DNA from: VRUE01 sp963715455 | GTDB taxonomy: Bacteria; Actinomycetota; Thermoleophilia; Solirubrobacterales; 70-9 | Assembly (NCBI GenBank): GCA_963715455.1 | Contig: OY970245.1 | Location: forward strand, 2,294,001-2,358,000 | Length of the DNA stretch: 64,000 nucleotides | Direction of reading: 5' to 3' | Shown: in pieces, positions 31,536 to 39,366 of the stretch | How positions within the stretch are numbered: position 1 is the first letter of the stretch | How the letters are laid out: every line of letters begins with the position of its first letter | Notes under the pieces: model-generated | What the model was told of the DNA's origin: nothing | Seen by the model: the letters and a program-made list of their open reading frames with translations, nothing else | Database searches by the model: none | Translations under genes and position numbers: made by a program

Positions 31536-31808
31536 TCAGCCGCCGGCCATCGCGGGCAGGATGACAACCGTGTCACTGTCTTTGACAGCGGTGCCCAAGC
31601 CGTCGAGCACGCGCACGTCCTCGTCATTGAGGTAGACGTTGACGTAGCGGTTGAGGTCACCGTCCTCGCCGAAGAGCTGCGCCTGGGTATTCGGGTGCGC
31701 CGCGGTCAGCGCGCGCAGCACCTCGCCCACGTCAGCGCCCTCAGCGTTGACCTCTGCTTGGCCGCCCGTGTGTGCCTGCAGGACCTTGGGAATGCGAACG
31801 GTCGCCAT
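31536..31808 (-). CDS. cysO: Sulfur-carrier protein CysO (MoaD/ThiS family)
   Basis: 90 residues, ubiquitin-like fold by pattern (MATVRIPKVLQAHTGGQAEV, ..YVNVYLNDEDVRVLDGLGTA, DSDTVVILPAMAGG) ending in the diglycine that is adenylated and turned into a thiocarboxylate. With cysM, mec and a ThiF-type activating enzyme all near, the role as the sulfide donor for cysteine synthesis is well supported, rather than molybdopterin synthesis. Confidence 0.92.
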   Translation of the reverse strand: MATVRIPKVLQAHTGGQAEVNAEGADVGEVLRALTAAHPNTQAQLFGEDGDLNRYVNVYLNDEDVRVLDGLGTAVKDSDTVVILPAMAGG

Positions 31809-31837
31809 ATCGGACGCGATCCTAGACGAGGCTGGGC

Positions 31838-32998
31838 TCAGCCGGCGCAGAAGGCGTCGTAGTCGGGGAACTGGCCCATCTCCGACTCAGGGATCTGCTC
31901 GGCATTGGGGCCGCAGATCGGGCACTCCGGATCGCGGCGCACCTTGAGCTCGGTGAAGCGCGTACCGAGCGCCTCGTAGAGCAATAGGCGGCCGATCAGC
32001 GGTTCACCCGTGCCGATCACCAGCTTCAGCACCTCGTTGGCCTGCAGGGTGCCCATCGTGCCGGCCATCACGCCAAGCACGCCGTTGGCGGAGCAACTGG
32101 GCGCCAGCTCGGCCGGTGGCGGGGTCGGGTAGAGGCAGCGGTAGCAAGGCCCCTCGAAGGGGACGAAGGTCGAGATCTGGCCATCGAAGCTGAGGATCGA
32201 GGCGGAGACGACCGGCTTGCGCAACCGCACGGAGGCGTCGTTGAGCAGGTAGCGGGTGGGGAAGTTGTCGGCCCCGTCGACGATCACGTCGTAGTCCTCG
32301 ATCACCCCAAGGATGTTCTCGGCGTTGAGCCGCATGCGATGCTCGATCACCTTCACGTCAGGGTTGAGTGCCTCGATCGTCAGCCGCGCAGACTCAGTCT
32401 TGGGAGTGCCGATGCGCTCGGTGTTGTGGATCACCTGGCGCTGCAGGTTGGAGGCGTCGACCACGTCGTCGTCGACGAGGCCGAGCGTGCCGATCCCGGC
32501 CGCCGCCAGGTAGAGCGCCGTGGGAGCACCGAGCCCGCCGGCGCCGAGCAGCAGCACCTTGGCGTTGAGCATCTTCAGCTGGCCGTCGACGCCGACCTCG
32601 GGCAGCAACGTGTGGCGCGAGTAGCGATCGCGCTGCTCGGGCGTCATCCCCTCGGTGGCGAGCACCGGCAAGCCCTGCTCCTGCCAAGCGAGAATCCCTC
32701 CTGCCATCGAAGCGACGTCGGTGTAGCCGAGCGCTTCCATCTGCTCAGCCGCCTTGTAGGAGCGGTTGCCACTGCGGCAGTAGATGATCGTGCGGGCCGA
32801 CTTGTCGGGTGCGGCACTGGCGATCTCGTCGACAAGCAGTCCAGGCGGGACGAGCTTGCCGTTCTCGAGATGAGCCTCCTGGTACTCGTGCGGCTCGCGG
32901 GTGTCGATCAGGACGACGTCACCGCCTTCGATCTCCTGCCCAGCCTCGAAGGGCTCGATCTCCTCGACCTGCCGTTTGGTCGTTGCCTCGGTCGCCAT
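31838..32998 (-). CDS. Rhodanese-ThiF/MoeB fusion activating CysO
   Basis: 386 residues. An N-terminal rhodanese domain (about 10-115) has the active-site loop YCRSGNRS with Cys74. The C-terminal ThiF/MoeB E1 domain (about 120-386) has the ATP loop LGAGGLGAPTALYLAAAGIG (from 151), the DDDVVDASNLQRQVIHN acidic motif, and Cys pairs CYRC and CPIC that bind zinc. It adenylates the CysO C-terminus and loads sulfur. The order rhodanese first is opposite to MoeZ of Mycobacterium, in which rhodanese is C-terminal. It is followed by cysO after 29 bp. Confidence 0.9.
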   Translation of the reverse strand: MATEATTKRQVEEIEPFEAGQEIEGGDVVLIDTREPHEYQEAHLENGKLVPPGLLVDEIASAAPDKSARTIIYCRSGNRSYKAAEQMEALGYTDVASMAGGILAWQEQGLPVLATEGMTPEQRDRYSRHTLLPEVGVDGQLKMLNAKVLLLGAGGLGAPTALYLAAAGIGTLGLVDDDVVDASNLQRQVIHNTERIGTPKTESARLTIEALNPDVKVIEHRMRLNAENILGVIEDYDVIVDGADNFPTRYLLNDASVRLRKPVVSASILSFDGQISTFVPFEGPCYRCLYPTPPPAELAPSCSANGVLGVMAGTMGTLQANEVLKLVIGTGEPLIGRLLLYEALGTRFTELKVRRDPECPICGPNAEQIPESEMGQFPDYDAFCAG

Positions 32999-33033
32999 GC
33001 CTAAATCAAATCCCCCGAATCCGGATCAGCTTT

Positions 33034-33050
33034 ACTTCAAAAAGTATAGC
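33034..33050 (-). promoter_or_regulatory. Promoter region of the ThiF-cysO transcript, copy 2 of the 17-bp repeat
   Basis: Identical to 30484-30500 (minus strand GCTATACTTTTTGAAGT), placing a TATACT -10 box about 45 bases before the ATG at 32998. No good -35 box is seen at 17 bases, so an activator may be needed. The ACTT-TTTG-AAGT inverted repeat may be a shared operator for the two halves of the cysteine pathway. Confidence 0.5.
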
Positions 33051-33060
33051 GAGCCAATGA

Positions 33061-33088
33061 GAACCGGCCCCTGGAGGGGGGCCGGTTC
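33061..33088 (-). terminator. Hairpin terminator after htpX
   Basis: GAACCGGCCCC (33061-33071) pairs with GGGGCCGGTTC (33078-33088), an 11-bp GC-rich stem with a 6-base loop, 24 bp after the htpX stop. It separates htpX from the downstream ThiF-cysO promoter. Confidence 0.72.
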
Positions 33089-33111
33089 GAATTCTGCTGC
33101 TGGCTGCCCGA

Positions 33112-33972
33112 TCAGCCGAGGCTGGGGCGCATCTGGCGGAGCCTTTTGACCCGCTCTTCGATCGGCGGGTGGGTCGAGAAGAGGCCGGCGATGCCGCCAC
33201 CCTTGAAGGGCTTGACGATGTAGAGCGGCTCGGCCGCCTGGTTGACCTGCATCGGGATCGCCTCCGCCCCCTGCTCGAGGCGCAGCAGGGCGCTGGCCAG
33301 CGACTCGGGGTTGCCGCAGATCGCGGCGCCACCGGCATCAGCCGCGTACTCGCGCTGGCGGGAGATCGAGAGCTGGATGATCGTCGCCGCGATCGGCGCC
33401 AGGAGGACCATCGCCAGCGAGGCGACGAGGCTGAGCGGCGACTCGTCGTCGCTGCCGAACCACATCATCATGTAGGCGAGGTAGGTGATTGCCGCGCCGA
33501 TTGCGGAAGCGACCGACTGGATGAGGATGTCGCGATGCTTGACGTGAGCGAGCTCGTGCGCGAGGACGCCGCGCAGCTCGTCCTCGGAAAGCAGTTTGGT
33601 GATCCCGCGCGTGACCGCCACCGCGGAGTGCTGCGGGTTGCGGCCCGTGGCGAAGGCGTTGGGCTGGTCCTGGGGAATCATATAGAGACGCGGCATCGGC
33701 AGGTCGGCGCGCGTCGTCAGTTCCCGCATGATCTGGTAGAGCCGCGGCGCTTCGGACTCCTCCAGCGGCTTAGCGCGGCTCATCTTGAGCGCCAGCTTGT
33801 CGCTGAAGAAGTAGGAGCCGAGGTTGATCAGCAGGGCGATGCCGAGGAAGATCGCGGCGGTGCTGGGACCACCGATCAGAGCGCCGATCAGGACCAGCAG
33901 CCCGGAGAGGGATGCCAGGAGGATCGTCGTGCGCAGGGTTGCGCCCCAGGTGGACTGCTTGGTGGTGGTCAT
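33112..33972 (-). CDS. htpX: HtpX-like M48 zinc metalloprotease
   Basis: 286 residues. Two N-terminal membrane segments (about 13-33 and 38-56) precede the catalytic domain with HELAH at 139-143 (VLAHELAHVKHRD) and the third ligand Glu in REYAADAGGA. Two further hydrophobic helices follow HELAH (SAIGAAITYLAYMMMWFG and SLVASLAMVLLAPIAATI). HtpX degrades misfolded membrane proteins, working alongside FtsH. It diverges from the histidine kinase at 34059. Confidence 0.93.
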   Translation of the reverse strand: MTTTKQSTWGATLRTTILLASLSGLLVLIGALIGGPSTAAIFLGIALLINLGSYFFSDKLALKMSRAKPLEESEAPRLYQIMRELTTRADLPMPRLYMIPQDQPNAFATGRNPQHSAVAVTRGITKLLSEDELRGVLAHELAHVKHRDILIQSVASAIGAAITYLAYMMMWFGSDDESPLSLVASLAMVLLAPIAATIIQLSISRQREYAADAGGAAICGNPESLASALLRLEQGAEAIPMQVNQAAEPLYIVKPFKGGGIAGLFSTHPPIEERVKRLRQMRPSLG

Positions 33973-34058
33973 GCGTTCAGCTCCTCGGTCGAGTGGTCAA
34001 CGAAGTATTGCCATGACGGCGCACTCTGGCCATAGGTGCCAACCCCTATTCTCGCCCT

Positions 34059-34919
34059 GTGACGACCCTGGCCATCGTCGCGCTGATCCTCCTGGCAGCG
34101 ACGCTCGCCGCTCGCCTGCTGGTCCTGCGGCGCCGCTTCGCGCCGCTGGAGCGGCTGATCGAGGACATGGAGAAGGTCGACCTCAACCGCCCCGGCGCCG
34201 CCCTTCCCCGCTCGATCGACGGCGTCGGCGAGACCGAGGAGGTGGAGCGCATCGAGCTCGCCTTCCTGCGCATGATGCAGCGCCTCGAGGCCGAGCGTCG
34301 GCGCGCCGGCAGCGCCGCGCTGCAGGCCCAGGAGGAGGAGCGCGCTCGCGTCGCCCGCGACCTGCACGACGAGGTCAACCAGTCGCTGACCGGGCTGCTG
34401 CTGCGCCTCGAGGCAACCCGCGAGGCGGCCCCGCCGGAGCTCGAGCCACAGCTGGCCGAGACCAAGGCGCTGGCCAACCAGGCGATGCGCGAGCTGCTCT
34501 CGCTGGCCCGGCAGCTACGGCCGACGGCGCTCGACGACCTTGGCCTGGCGGCGGCCACGGCGGGCCAGGTCGAGCAGCTCTCGCGCGGTGAGATCGAGGC
34601 CGAGTTCGCCGCCGAGGGCGATTTCTCCGAGCTCGGCGACGATGCCCAGCTGGTTGTCTACCGAGTCGCCCAGGAGGCGCTCGCCAACGCCACCCGCCAC
34701 AGCGGTGCCGAGCGAGTCACGGTGAAGCTGCGGCGGCGTCAAGACGGCGGCGTCGAGCTCGAGGTCGCCGACGACGGCCGTGGCTTCGCCTTCGACGAGT
34801 CCGAGGGCGGCCTGGGAATCGCCGGAATGCGCGAGCGAGCGCTGCTGATCGGCGGCGAGCTGACGATCGAGTCACGCCCCGGCCGCGGCACTGCAGTCCA
34901 CCTCTCTGTTCCTGGCTAG
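34059..34919 (+). CDS. NarL-type sensor histidine kinase
   Basis: 286 residues from a GTG at 34059. One N-terminal membrane helix (3-22), a HAMP-like linker (about 24-80), a HisKA_3 domain with the phospho-acceptor H103 in ERARVARDLHDEVNQSLTG, and a C-terminal HATPase domain with AQEALANATRHSG, VADDGRGF and GGLGIAGMRERA. There is no large extracellular sensor, so it senses within the membrane or cytoplasm. Its likely partner is the regulator at 35897, about 1 kb downstream, with an opposite-strand gene in between. Confidence 0.9.
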   Translation: MTTLAIVALILLAATLAARLLVLRRRFAPLERLIEDMEKVDLNRPGAALPRSIDGVGETEEVERIELAFLRMMQRLEAERRRAGSAALQAQEEERARVARDLHDEVNQSLTGLLLRLEATREAAPPELEPQLAETKALANQAMRELLSLARQLRPTALDDLGLAAATAGQVEQLSRGEIEAEFAAEGDFSELGDDAQLVVYRVAQEALANATRHSGAERVTVKLRRRQDGGVELEVADDGRGFAFDESEGGLGIAGMRERALLIGGELTIESRPGRGTAVHLSVPG

Positions 34920-34933
34920 CCGGGTCCACCGCC

Positions 34934-35839
34934 CTAATCCTGGCGACTAGAAGCGAGCCTCGGAGCAAGCGTTTCCGCCACCCGGCCCGGTTCATCATCG
35001 ATCTGCTGGTCGGCAAGCCGAACGACCTCATAGCCGCAACCCATTAGCTCGAGACCGCGCCTGCGATCTTCCCGGAAAGCTTCCGGGCCCCGGTGAAAGC
35101 GATAGCCATCGGTTTCAACAATCAAGCGGCGATCTCGCCAGAGGAAATCGACGAGGTGAGGGCCGATACGGACGTTGACCTCGGGACGGGGTAGACCGTG
35201 ACGTCGACAGAGCTCCAGAAAGTCTCGCTCCAGATCACTTCGCGTTCGGTCGCGACCAAGATCGCCACCGAGGGGGAGGCCGAGCACGTTTGCTTGGCGA
35301 ATCGCCTTTCGCAGCTCCCGGGCGGGCACAGAACCGGCTCGGCCGAGAGCCAAGGCCAAGCGCAGGTCCGCGATCGTTCGCGCCGCCGTCGTGAGGGGTA
35401 TCGCGCGGAGCAGCGTCACATCGTCGGCCACCAGGGAGCGCGATCGATGGATGCCGACACCATGGCGCTTCTTGCGTCCGCCAGCCCCTGGGACAACCAC
35501 CTCGACTAGGCCCCCGGCATCCGGTAGGAATCCCCACAAAGATGCGGCGCTGCGGTGACTCACGGCAGCGCCCCAGTGATCGAGAACTGAGCCTGATCGA
35601 GCCGATCCGCGCCCCGTCGCAAGGACAGCTGCCATACAGCGACCCTCGAGCGAAAGCGCTGAGTGACCTACCGCGTAGACCCCTTGATGAACGCGGTGCA
35701 ACCGGCCAGTGAGCAAGCGGGCTCGCACCGCATCGTCGCTCACCCCGATGCCACGCAGCTGGGCAACCGAGACAACCCCGTGCTGCCTTTCGGCGAGCTC
35801 GGCGATCGAACCGTCGGGTGTGGCGACTTTTCCGTCCAT
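34934..35839 (-). CDS. AbiEi-type N-terminal domain plus DUF559 (restriction-endonuclease-like) protein
   Basis: 301 residues from the ATG at 35839. The N-terminal winged-helix domain (GSIAELAERQHGVVSVAQLR, LLTGRLHRVHQGVYAVGH) matches the AbiEi antitoxin-type domain. The C-terminal 100 residues carry DUF559, with HLVDFLWRDRRLIVETDGYR, FHRGPEAFREDRRRGLEL, residues compatible with a PD-(D/E)xK nuclease fold (VDFLW, then E-x-D). No AbiEii toxin is adjacent. It lies between the two-component kinase and regulator on the opposite strand. The start codon is in the loop of a 14+5-bp hairpin. Confidence 0.8.
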   Translation of the reverse strand: MDGKVATPDGSIAELAERQHGVVSVAQLRGIGVSDDAVRARLLTGRLHRVHQGVYAVGHSALSLEGRCMAAVLATGRGSARSGSVLDHWGAAVSHRSAASLWGFLPDAGGLVEVVVPGAGGRKKRHGVGIHRSRSLVADDVTLLRAIPLTTAARTIADLRLALALGRAGSVPARELRKAIRQANVLGLPLGGDLGRDRTRSDLERDFLELCRRHGLPRPEVNVRIGPHLVDFLWRDRRLIVETDGYRFHRGPEAFREDRRRGLELMGCGYEVVRLADQQIDDEPGRVAETLAPRLASSRQD

Positions 35840-35862
35840 CTCACGGATAAGTCGCCACACCC
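35816..35862. promoter_or_regulatory. Long inverted repeat enclosing the start of the AbiEi/DUF559 gene
   Basis: GGGTGTGGCGACTT (35816-35829) pairs perfectly with AAGTCGCCACACCC (35849-35862). Inside, TCCGT (35831-35835) pairs with ACGGA (35843-35847), leaving one mismatch and a 7-base loop, CCATCTC, that contains the ATG (35839-35837) of the minus-strand gene. In RNA it would hide the ribosome site; in DNA it is a candidate operator, 35 bp before the regulator start at 35897. Confidence 0.6.
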
Positions 35863-35896
35863 CGCCCTTCGCCCCCTCGCTTGGGAGACTTGGCCA

Positions 35897-36529
35897 ATGC
35901 TGCGCGTGCTGATCGCTGACGACCATGGGATCGTGCGCTCGGGGATTCGGCTGCTGCTCGAGCAACAGGCCGACATCGAGGTCGTGGCCGAGGCGGCCGA
36001 CGGCGCCGAGGCACGTGAGCTGGCCGTGCGCGAGCGGCCCGACCTGGCGATCCTCGACGTGAAGATGCCGAAGCTGACCGGGCTGCAGGCGACGCGGGAG
36101 ATAAAGCAGCAGGCGCCCGAGGTATCGGTGCTGATCCTCTCCATGCACGACGACGAGCGCTACCTGTTCGAGGCGCTCAAGGCGGGTGCCTCGGGTTATG
36201 TGCTTAAGGCGCAGGCCGACACCGATCTGCTGGCGGCGATCCGCGCGGTCGAGCGCGGCGAGCCCTTCCTCACCCCCGAGGCGCAGCGCACGCTGATCAA
36301 GGACGTGCTCGAGCGGGGCAGCGCCGGCGAGGAGGAACTGACGCCGCGCGAGGAGGAGATCGTCAAGCTGGTCGCCGAGGCGCACACCACCAAGCAGATC
36401 GCCGAGCTGCTGCACCTCTCCGAGAAGACGGTCGAGAACCACCGCACCAACGCGATGCGCAAGCTCGGCATGCGCGACCGGGTAGAGCTGGTCCGCTATG
36501 CGATCCGCCGCGGCCTGATCGAGCCCTAG
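35897..36529 (+). CDS. NarL/LuxR-family response regulator
   Basis: 210 residues from the ATG at 35897, since the longer frame reads antisense of the DUF559 gene. The receiver domain has acidic D8-D9, phospho-acceptor D54 (LAILDVKMPKL) and Lys in GYVLKAQ. The C-terminal LuxR HTH spans about 145-205 (LTPREEEIVKLVAEAHTTKQ, LSEKTVENHRTNAMRKLGM). It is the expected partner of the NarL-type kinase at 34059. The MFS exporter follows by 51 bp and may be a target. Confidence 0.92.
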   Translation: MLRVLIADDHGIVRSGIRLLLEQQADIEVVAEAADGAEARELAVRERPDLAILDVKMPKLTGLQATREIKQQAPEVSVLILSMHDDERYLFEALKAGASGYVLKAQADTDLLAAIRAVERGEPFLTPEAQRTLIKDVLERGSAGEEELTPREEEIVKLVAEAHTTKQIAELLHLSEKTVENHRTNAMRKLGMRDRVELVRYAIRRGLIEP

Positions 36530-36580
36530 GCAGCGCCCCGGCCGAGCATCTGACTTTGCTTGACTGAGAAGCCCCAGTCG

Positions 36581-38044
36581 ATGACCGCCAACGAAGACTT
36601 TCGTGAGAAGCGCTGGCTGGCGCTGATCCTGCTCTGCTCGGCGCAGTTCGTCGTCGTCCTCGACGCCTCGATCGTCAACGTGGCGCTGCCCTCGATCGGC
36701 AGGGCGCTCGAATTCTCCCAGGAGAACCTGCAATGGGTGGTCAACGCCTACGTGCTCACCTTCGGCGGCTTCCTGCTACTCGGTGGTCGCGCGGCGGACC
36801 TGCTCGGCCGCCGCCGGGTCTTCATGGCGGGACTGCTGTTGGTTGCGGTCGCTTCGCTGCTGGCCGGCTTCGCCGCCACCGAGGGACAGCTGATTGCCGC
36901 CCGCGCCGCACAGGGCCTCGGCGCGGCGATCATCTCCCCCGCGGCGCTCTCGATCGTCACGACGACCTTCAGCGACGGCGCCGAGCGCAACAAGGCGCTC
37001 GGCGTCTGGGGCGCGGTCGCCGGCTCGGGTGGCGCCGCCGGCGTGCTGCTCGGCGGCATCCTCACCGACGGGCTCGGCTGGGAGTGGGTGCTCTGGGTCA
37101 ACGTCCCGGTCAGCCTCATCGCCCTGGCACTCTCGCCGCGGCTGATCGCCGAAAGCCGCGCCGAGTCCGAGACGCGCGCCTTCGACGTAGCCGGCGCGGT
37201 CACCGTCACCGCGGCGCTCTCGATCCTCGTCTACGCGCTGGTCGACGCCAACGACGCCGGCTGGGGCTCGAGCCAGACGATCGGCTTGATCGTCCTCTCG
37301 GTCCTGCTGCTCGCCGCCTTCGTGGCGATCGAGCTGCGCGCAACCAAACCACTGGTGCCCTTCTCGATCTTCCGCATCCGCACGCTGACCGGGGCCAACG
37401 TCGTCGGCCTGCTGGTCGGCGCCTCGCTCTTCTCGATGTTCTTCTTCATCTCGCTCTACATGCAGCAGGTGCTCGGCTACAGCGCGATCCACGCTGGCCT
37501 CTCCTACCTGCCGCTGGCCCTGGTGATCATGGCCTCGGCGGGCATCGCCTCGCAGCTGGTCACCAGGATCGGCTACAAGCCGGTGCTCGCCGCGGGCCTG
37601 ATGTTCATCGTCATCGGCCTCACCTGGTTCAGCCGTGTCTCGGTCGGCGGCAGCTTCACTACCGACATCCTCGGACCCTCGCTGTTCGCCGCCGCCGGCC
37701 TCGGCTTCGCCTTCGTGACGACGACGATCGCCGCCGTCTCGGGGGTCGACGAACACGAGGCGGGCCTGGCCAGCGGGCTGATCAACACCTCGCAACAGAT
37801 CGGTGGCGCACTCGGCCTCGCGGTGCTCTCGGCGGTGGCGATCGCGCGCACCGACGACCTCATGTCCGCCGGTGGCTCATCGCTGAAGAACGGCCTCACC
37901 GAGGGCTTCCAGGCGGCGTTCCTGGGCGGCGCGGCGATCGCCCTGCTCGGCTTCGTCCTCACTCTCGTGCTGATCCGTGGCAGTGACAGCCGCGCCCACA
38001 TGAAGCTCGGCGACGAGAGCGAGACGGCCACGGAAGCGGCATAA
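36581..38044 (+). CDS. DHA2-family MFS drug exporter (EmrB/QacA type)
   Basis: 487 residues from the ATG at 36581 (a TTG at 36560 is possible and would add seven residues). About 14 membrane segments. Signatures include VLDASIVNVALPSIGRAL (motif D1), LLLGGRAADLLGRRRVFMAG (motif A) and the motif C-like GVWGAVAGSGGAAGVLLGG. It uses the proton gradient to export drugs or lipophilic compounds. It lies downstream of the response regulator on the same strand. Confidence 0.9.
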   Translation: MTANEDFREKRWLALILLCSAQFVVVLDASIVNVALPSIGRALEFSQENLQWVVNAYVLTFGGFLLLGGRAADLLGRRRVFMAGLLLVAVASLLAGFAATEGQLIAARAAQGLGAAIISPAALSIVTTTFSDGAERNKALGVWGAVAGSGGAAGVLLGGILTDGLGWEWVLWVNVPVSLIALALSPRLIAESRAESETRAFDVAGAVTVTAALSILVYALVDANDAGWGSSQTIGLIVLSVLLLAAFVAIELRATKPLVPFSIFRIRTLTGANVVGLLVGASLFSMFFFISLYMQQVLGYSAIHAGLSYLPLALVIMASAGIASQLVTRIGYKPVLAAGLMFIVIGLTWFSRVSVGGSFTTDILGPSLFAAAGLGFAFVTTTIAAVSGVDEHEAGLASGLINTSQQIGGALGLAVLSAVAIARTDDLMSAGGSSLKNGLTEGFQAAFLGGAAIALLGFVLTLVLIRGSDSRAHMKLGDESETATEAA

Positions 38045-38073
38045 CCGACTCGTTCAGTAGGATTTAAAGCCGC

Positions 38074-38550
38074 ATGTTGTTCTCGACCAAAGCCGAGTAC
38101 GGGGTCCGCCTCATGGTCGAGCTGGGGCGCCAGCCCGGCTCGCTGCCGATCTCGCTGAGCGCCGTTGCCGAGGCCGAGCGCCTGCCGCTCTCCTATCTCG
38201 AGCACCTGGTGGCGAAACTGCGCAAGGCGGGGCTGGTGACCTCGACCCGCGGCGCGCACGGCGGCTATCGCCTGGCCAAGCCGGCCGAGGAGATCACGAT
38301 GGACGCCGTCGTCGAGGCGCTGGAAGGGCAGATCGCCCCGATGGAGTGCTTCCACGACACGCCCGACGGCAAAGTGCTCTGTTCGCACGAGGACGACGGC
38401 GACCGCGCCTGCGCGACCAAGCTGCTTTGGACGCGGGTGCAGGGTGGCGTGACGAAAGCCCTCTCGGGCACGACGCTTGCCGAGCTGGTGGAGTTCTCCG
38501 GCGGCAGCGCCCGCGACATGCCCCCCGCGCCGGTCGGCACCGCCGCCTGA
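38074..38550 (+). CDS. Rrf2-family iron-sulfur sensing regulator of the SUF locus
   Basis: 158 residues. The winged HTH is typical (MLFSTKAEYGVRLMVELGRQ, LPLSYLEHLVAKLRKAGLVT, GAHGGYRLAKP). Three cysteines, C92, C103 and C113, in a 22-residue window would bind a [2Fe-2S] cluster as in IscR/SufR proteins. It is the first gene before sufC and presumably represses the locus when clusters are sufficient. Confidence 0.9.
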   Translation: MLFSTKAEYGVRLMVELGRQPGSLPISLSAVAEAERLPLSYLEHLVAKLRKAGLVTSTRGAHGGYRLAKPAEEITMDAVVEALEGQIAPMECFHDTPDGKVLCSHEDDGDRACATKLLWTRVQGGVTKALSGTTLAELVEFSGGSARDMPPAPVGTAA

Positions 38551-38585
38551 CGCGCAGACCTTCCAAACCCAGAAACGGAGTGAAA

Positions 38586-39356
38586 TTGGCTGAGCTGGAG
38601 ATTCGCAACCTGCACGTGAGCGCCGAGGACAAGCAGATCCTCCGCGGGCTCGATCTCGACGTCGAGAAGGGCAAGGTGCACGCGCTGATGGGGCCCAACG
38701 GGTCGGGCAAGTCGACCCTGGCCAACGCGATCATGGGTCATCCGGCGTTCGAGGTGACCGAGGGAACGATCACCTTCAAGGGTGAGGACATGACCGAGGC
38801 CGACCCCGACGAGCGTGCGCGCGCCGGCCTCTTCATGGCCTTCCAGTACCCGGTGGCGATCCCCGGGGTCTCGGTCAGCAAGTACCTGCGAATGATCATC
38901 AACGCCCACCGCGAGGCACGCGGCGAGGAGCCGATCAAGATCAAAGACTTCGCCCGCATCGCCCAGGAGGCGATGGAGCTGGCCAACATCCCCAAAGACT
39001 TCTCCAGCCGCTACCTCAACGAAGGCTTCTCCGGCGGCGAGAAGAAGCGCATGGAGCTCTTGCAGCTGGCGCTGCTGCGGCCGGAGATCGCGGTGCTCGA
39101 CGAGACCGACTCGGGGCTCGACATCGATGCCCTGCGCACGGTCGCCGATGGGGTCAACAAGTTCGCCGGTCCCGAGATGGGCGTGCTGATCATCACCCAC
39201 TACCAGCGCATCCTGCACATGGTGAAGCCCGACTTCGTCCATGTCATGTTCGAGGGCCGGATCGTCAAGGAAGGCGGCCCCGAGCTAGTTGGCGTGCTCG
39301 AGGAGAAGGGCTACGGCTGGATCCGCGAGGAGGTGGAGGCAGGCGCCATCGCCTGA
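38586..39356 (+). CDS. sufC: SUF ATPase SufC
   Basis: 256 residues from a TTG at 38586, chosen because CGGAG stands five bases upstream. A GTG at 38580 overlaps that site. ABC features: Walker A GPNGSGKST (about 36-44), Q-loop FMAFQYP, signature FSGGEKKRMELLQLA, Walker B IAVLDETDSGLD and switch ITHYQRI. It drives the SufBCD scaffold in iron-sulfur assembly. sufS follows by 10 bp. Confidence 0.95.
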   Translation: MAELEIRNLHVSAEDKQILRGLDLDVEKGKVHALMGPNGSGKSTLANAIMGHPAFEVTEGTITFKGEDMTEADPDERARAGLFMAFQYPVAIPGVSVSKYLRMIINAHREARGEEPIKIKDFARIAQEAMELANIPKDFSSRYLNEGFSGGEKKRMELLQLALLRPEIAVLDETDSGLDIDALRTVADGVNKFAGPEMGVLIITHYQRILHMVKPDFVHVMFEGRIVKEGGPELVGVLEEKGYGWIREEVEAGAIA

Positions 39357-39366
39357 CCTCGGGAGC

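Noticed and set aside
34934..36733. 599-aa reading of the AbiEi/DUF559 frame
   Set aside because: The first 298 residues are antisense of the response regulator; the ATG at 35839 gives the natural protein.
36776..37795. 339-aa minus-strand frame
   Set aside because: Asp/Arg/Gly-rich antisense of the MFS exporter, no domain signals.
38265..39242. 325-aa minus-strand frame
   Set aside because: Antisense of the Rrf2 and sufC genes.
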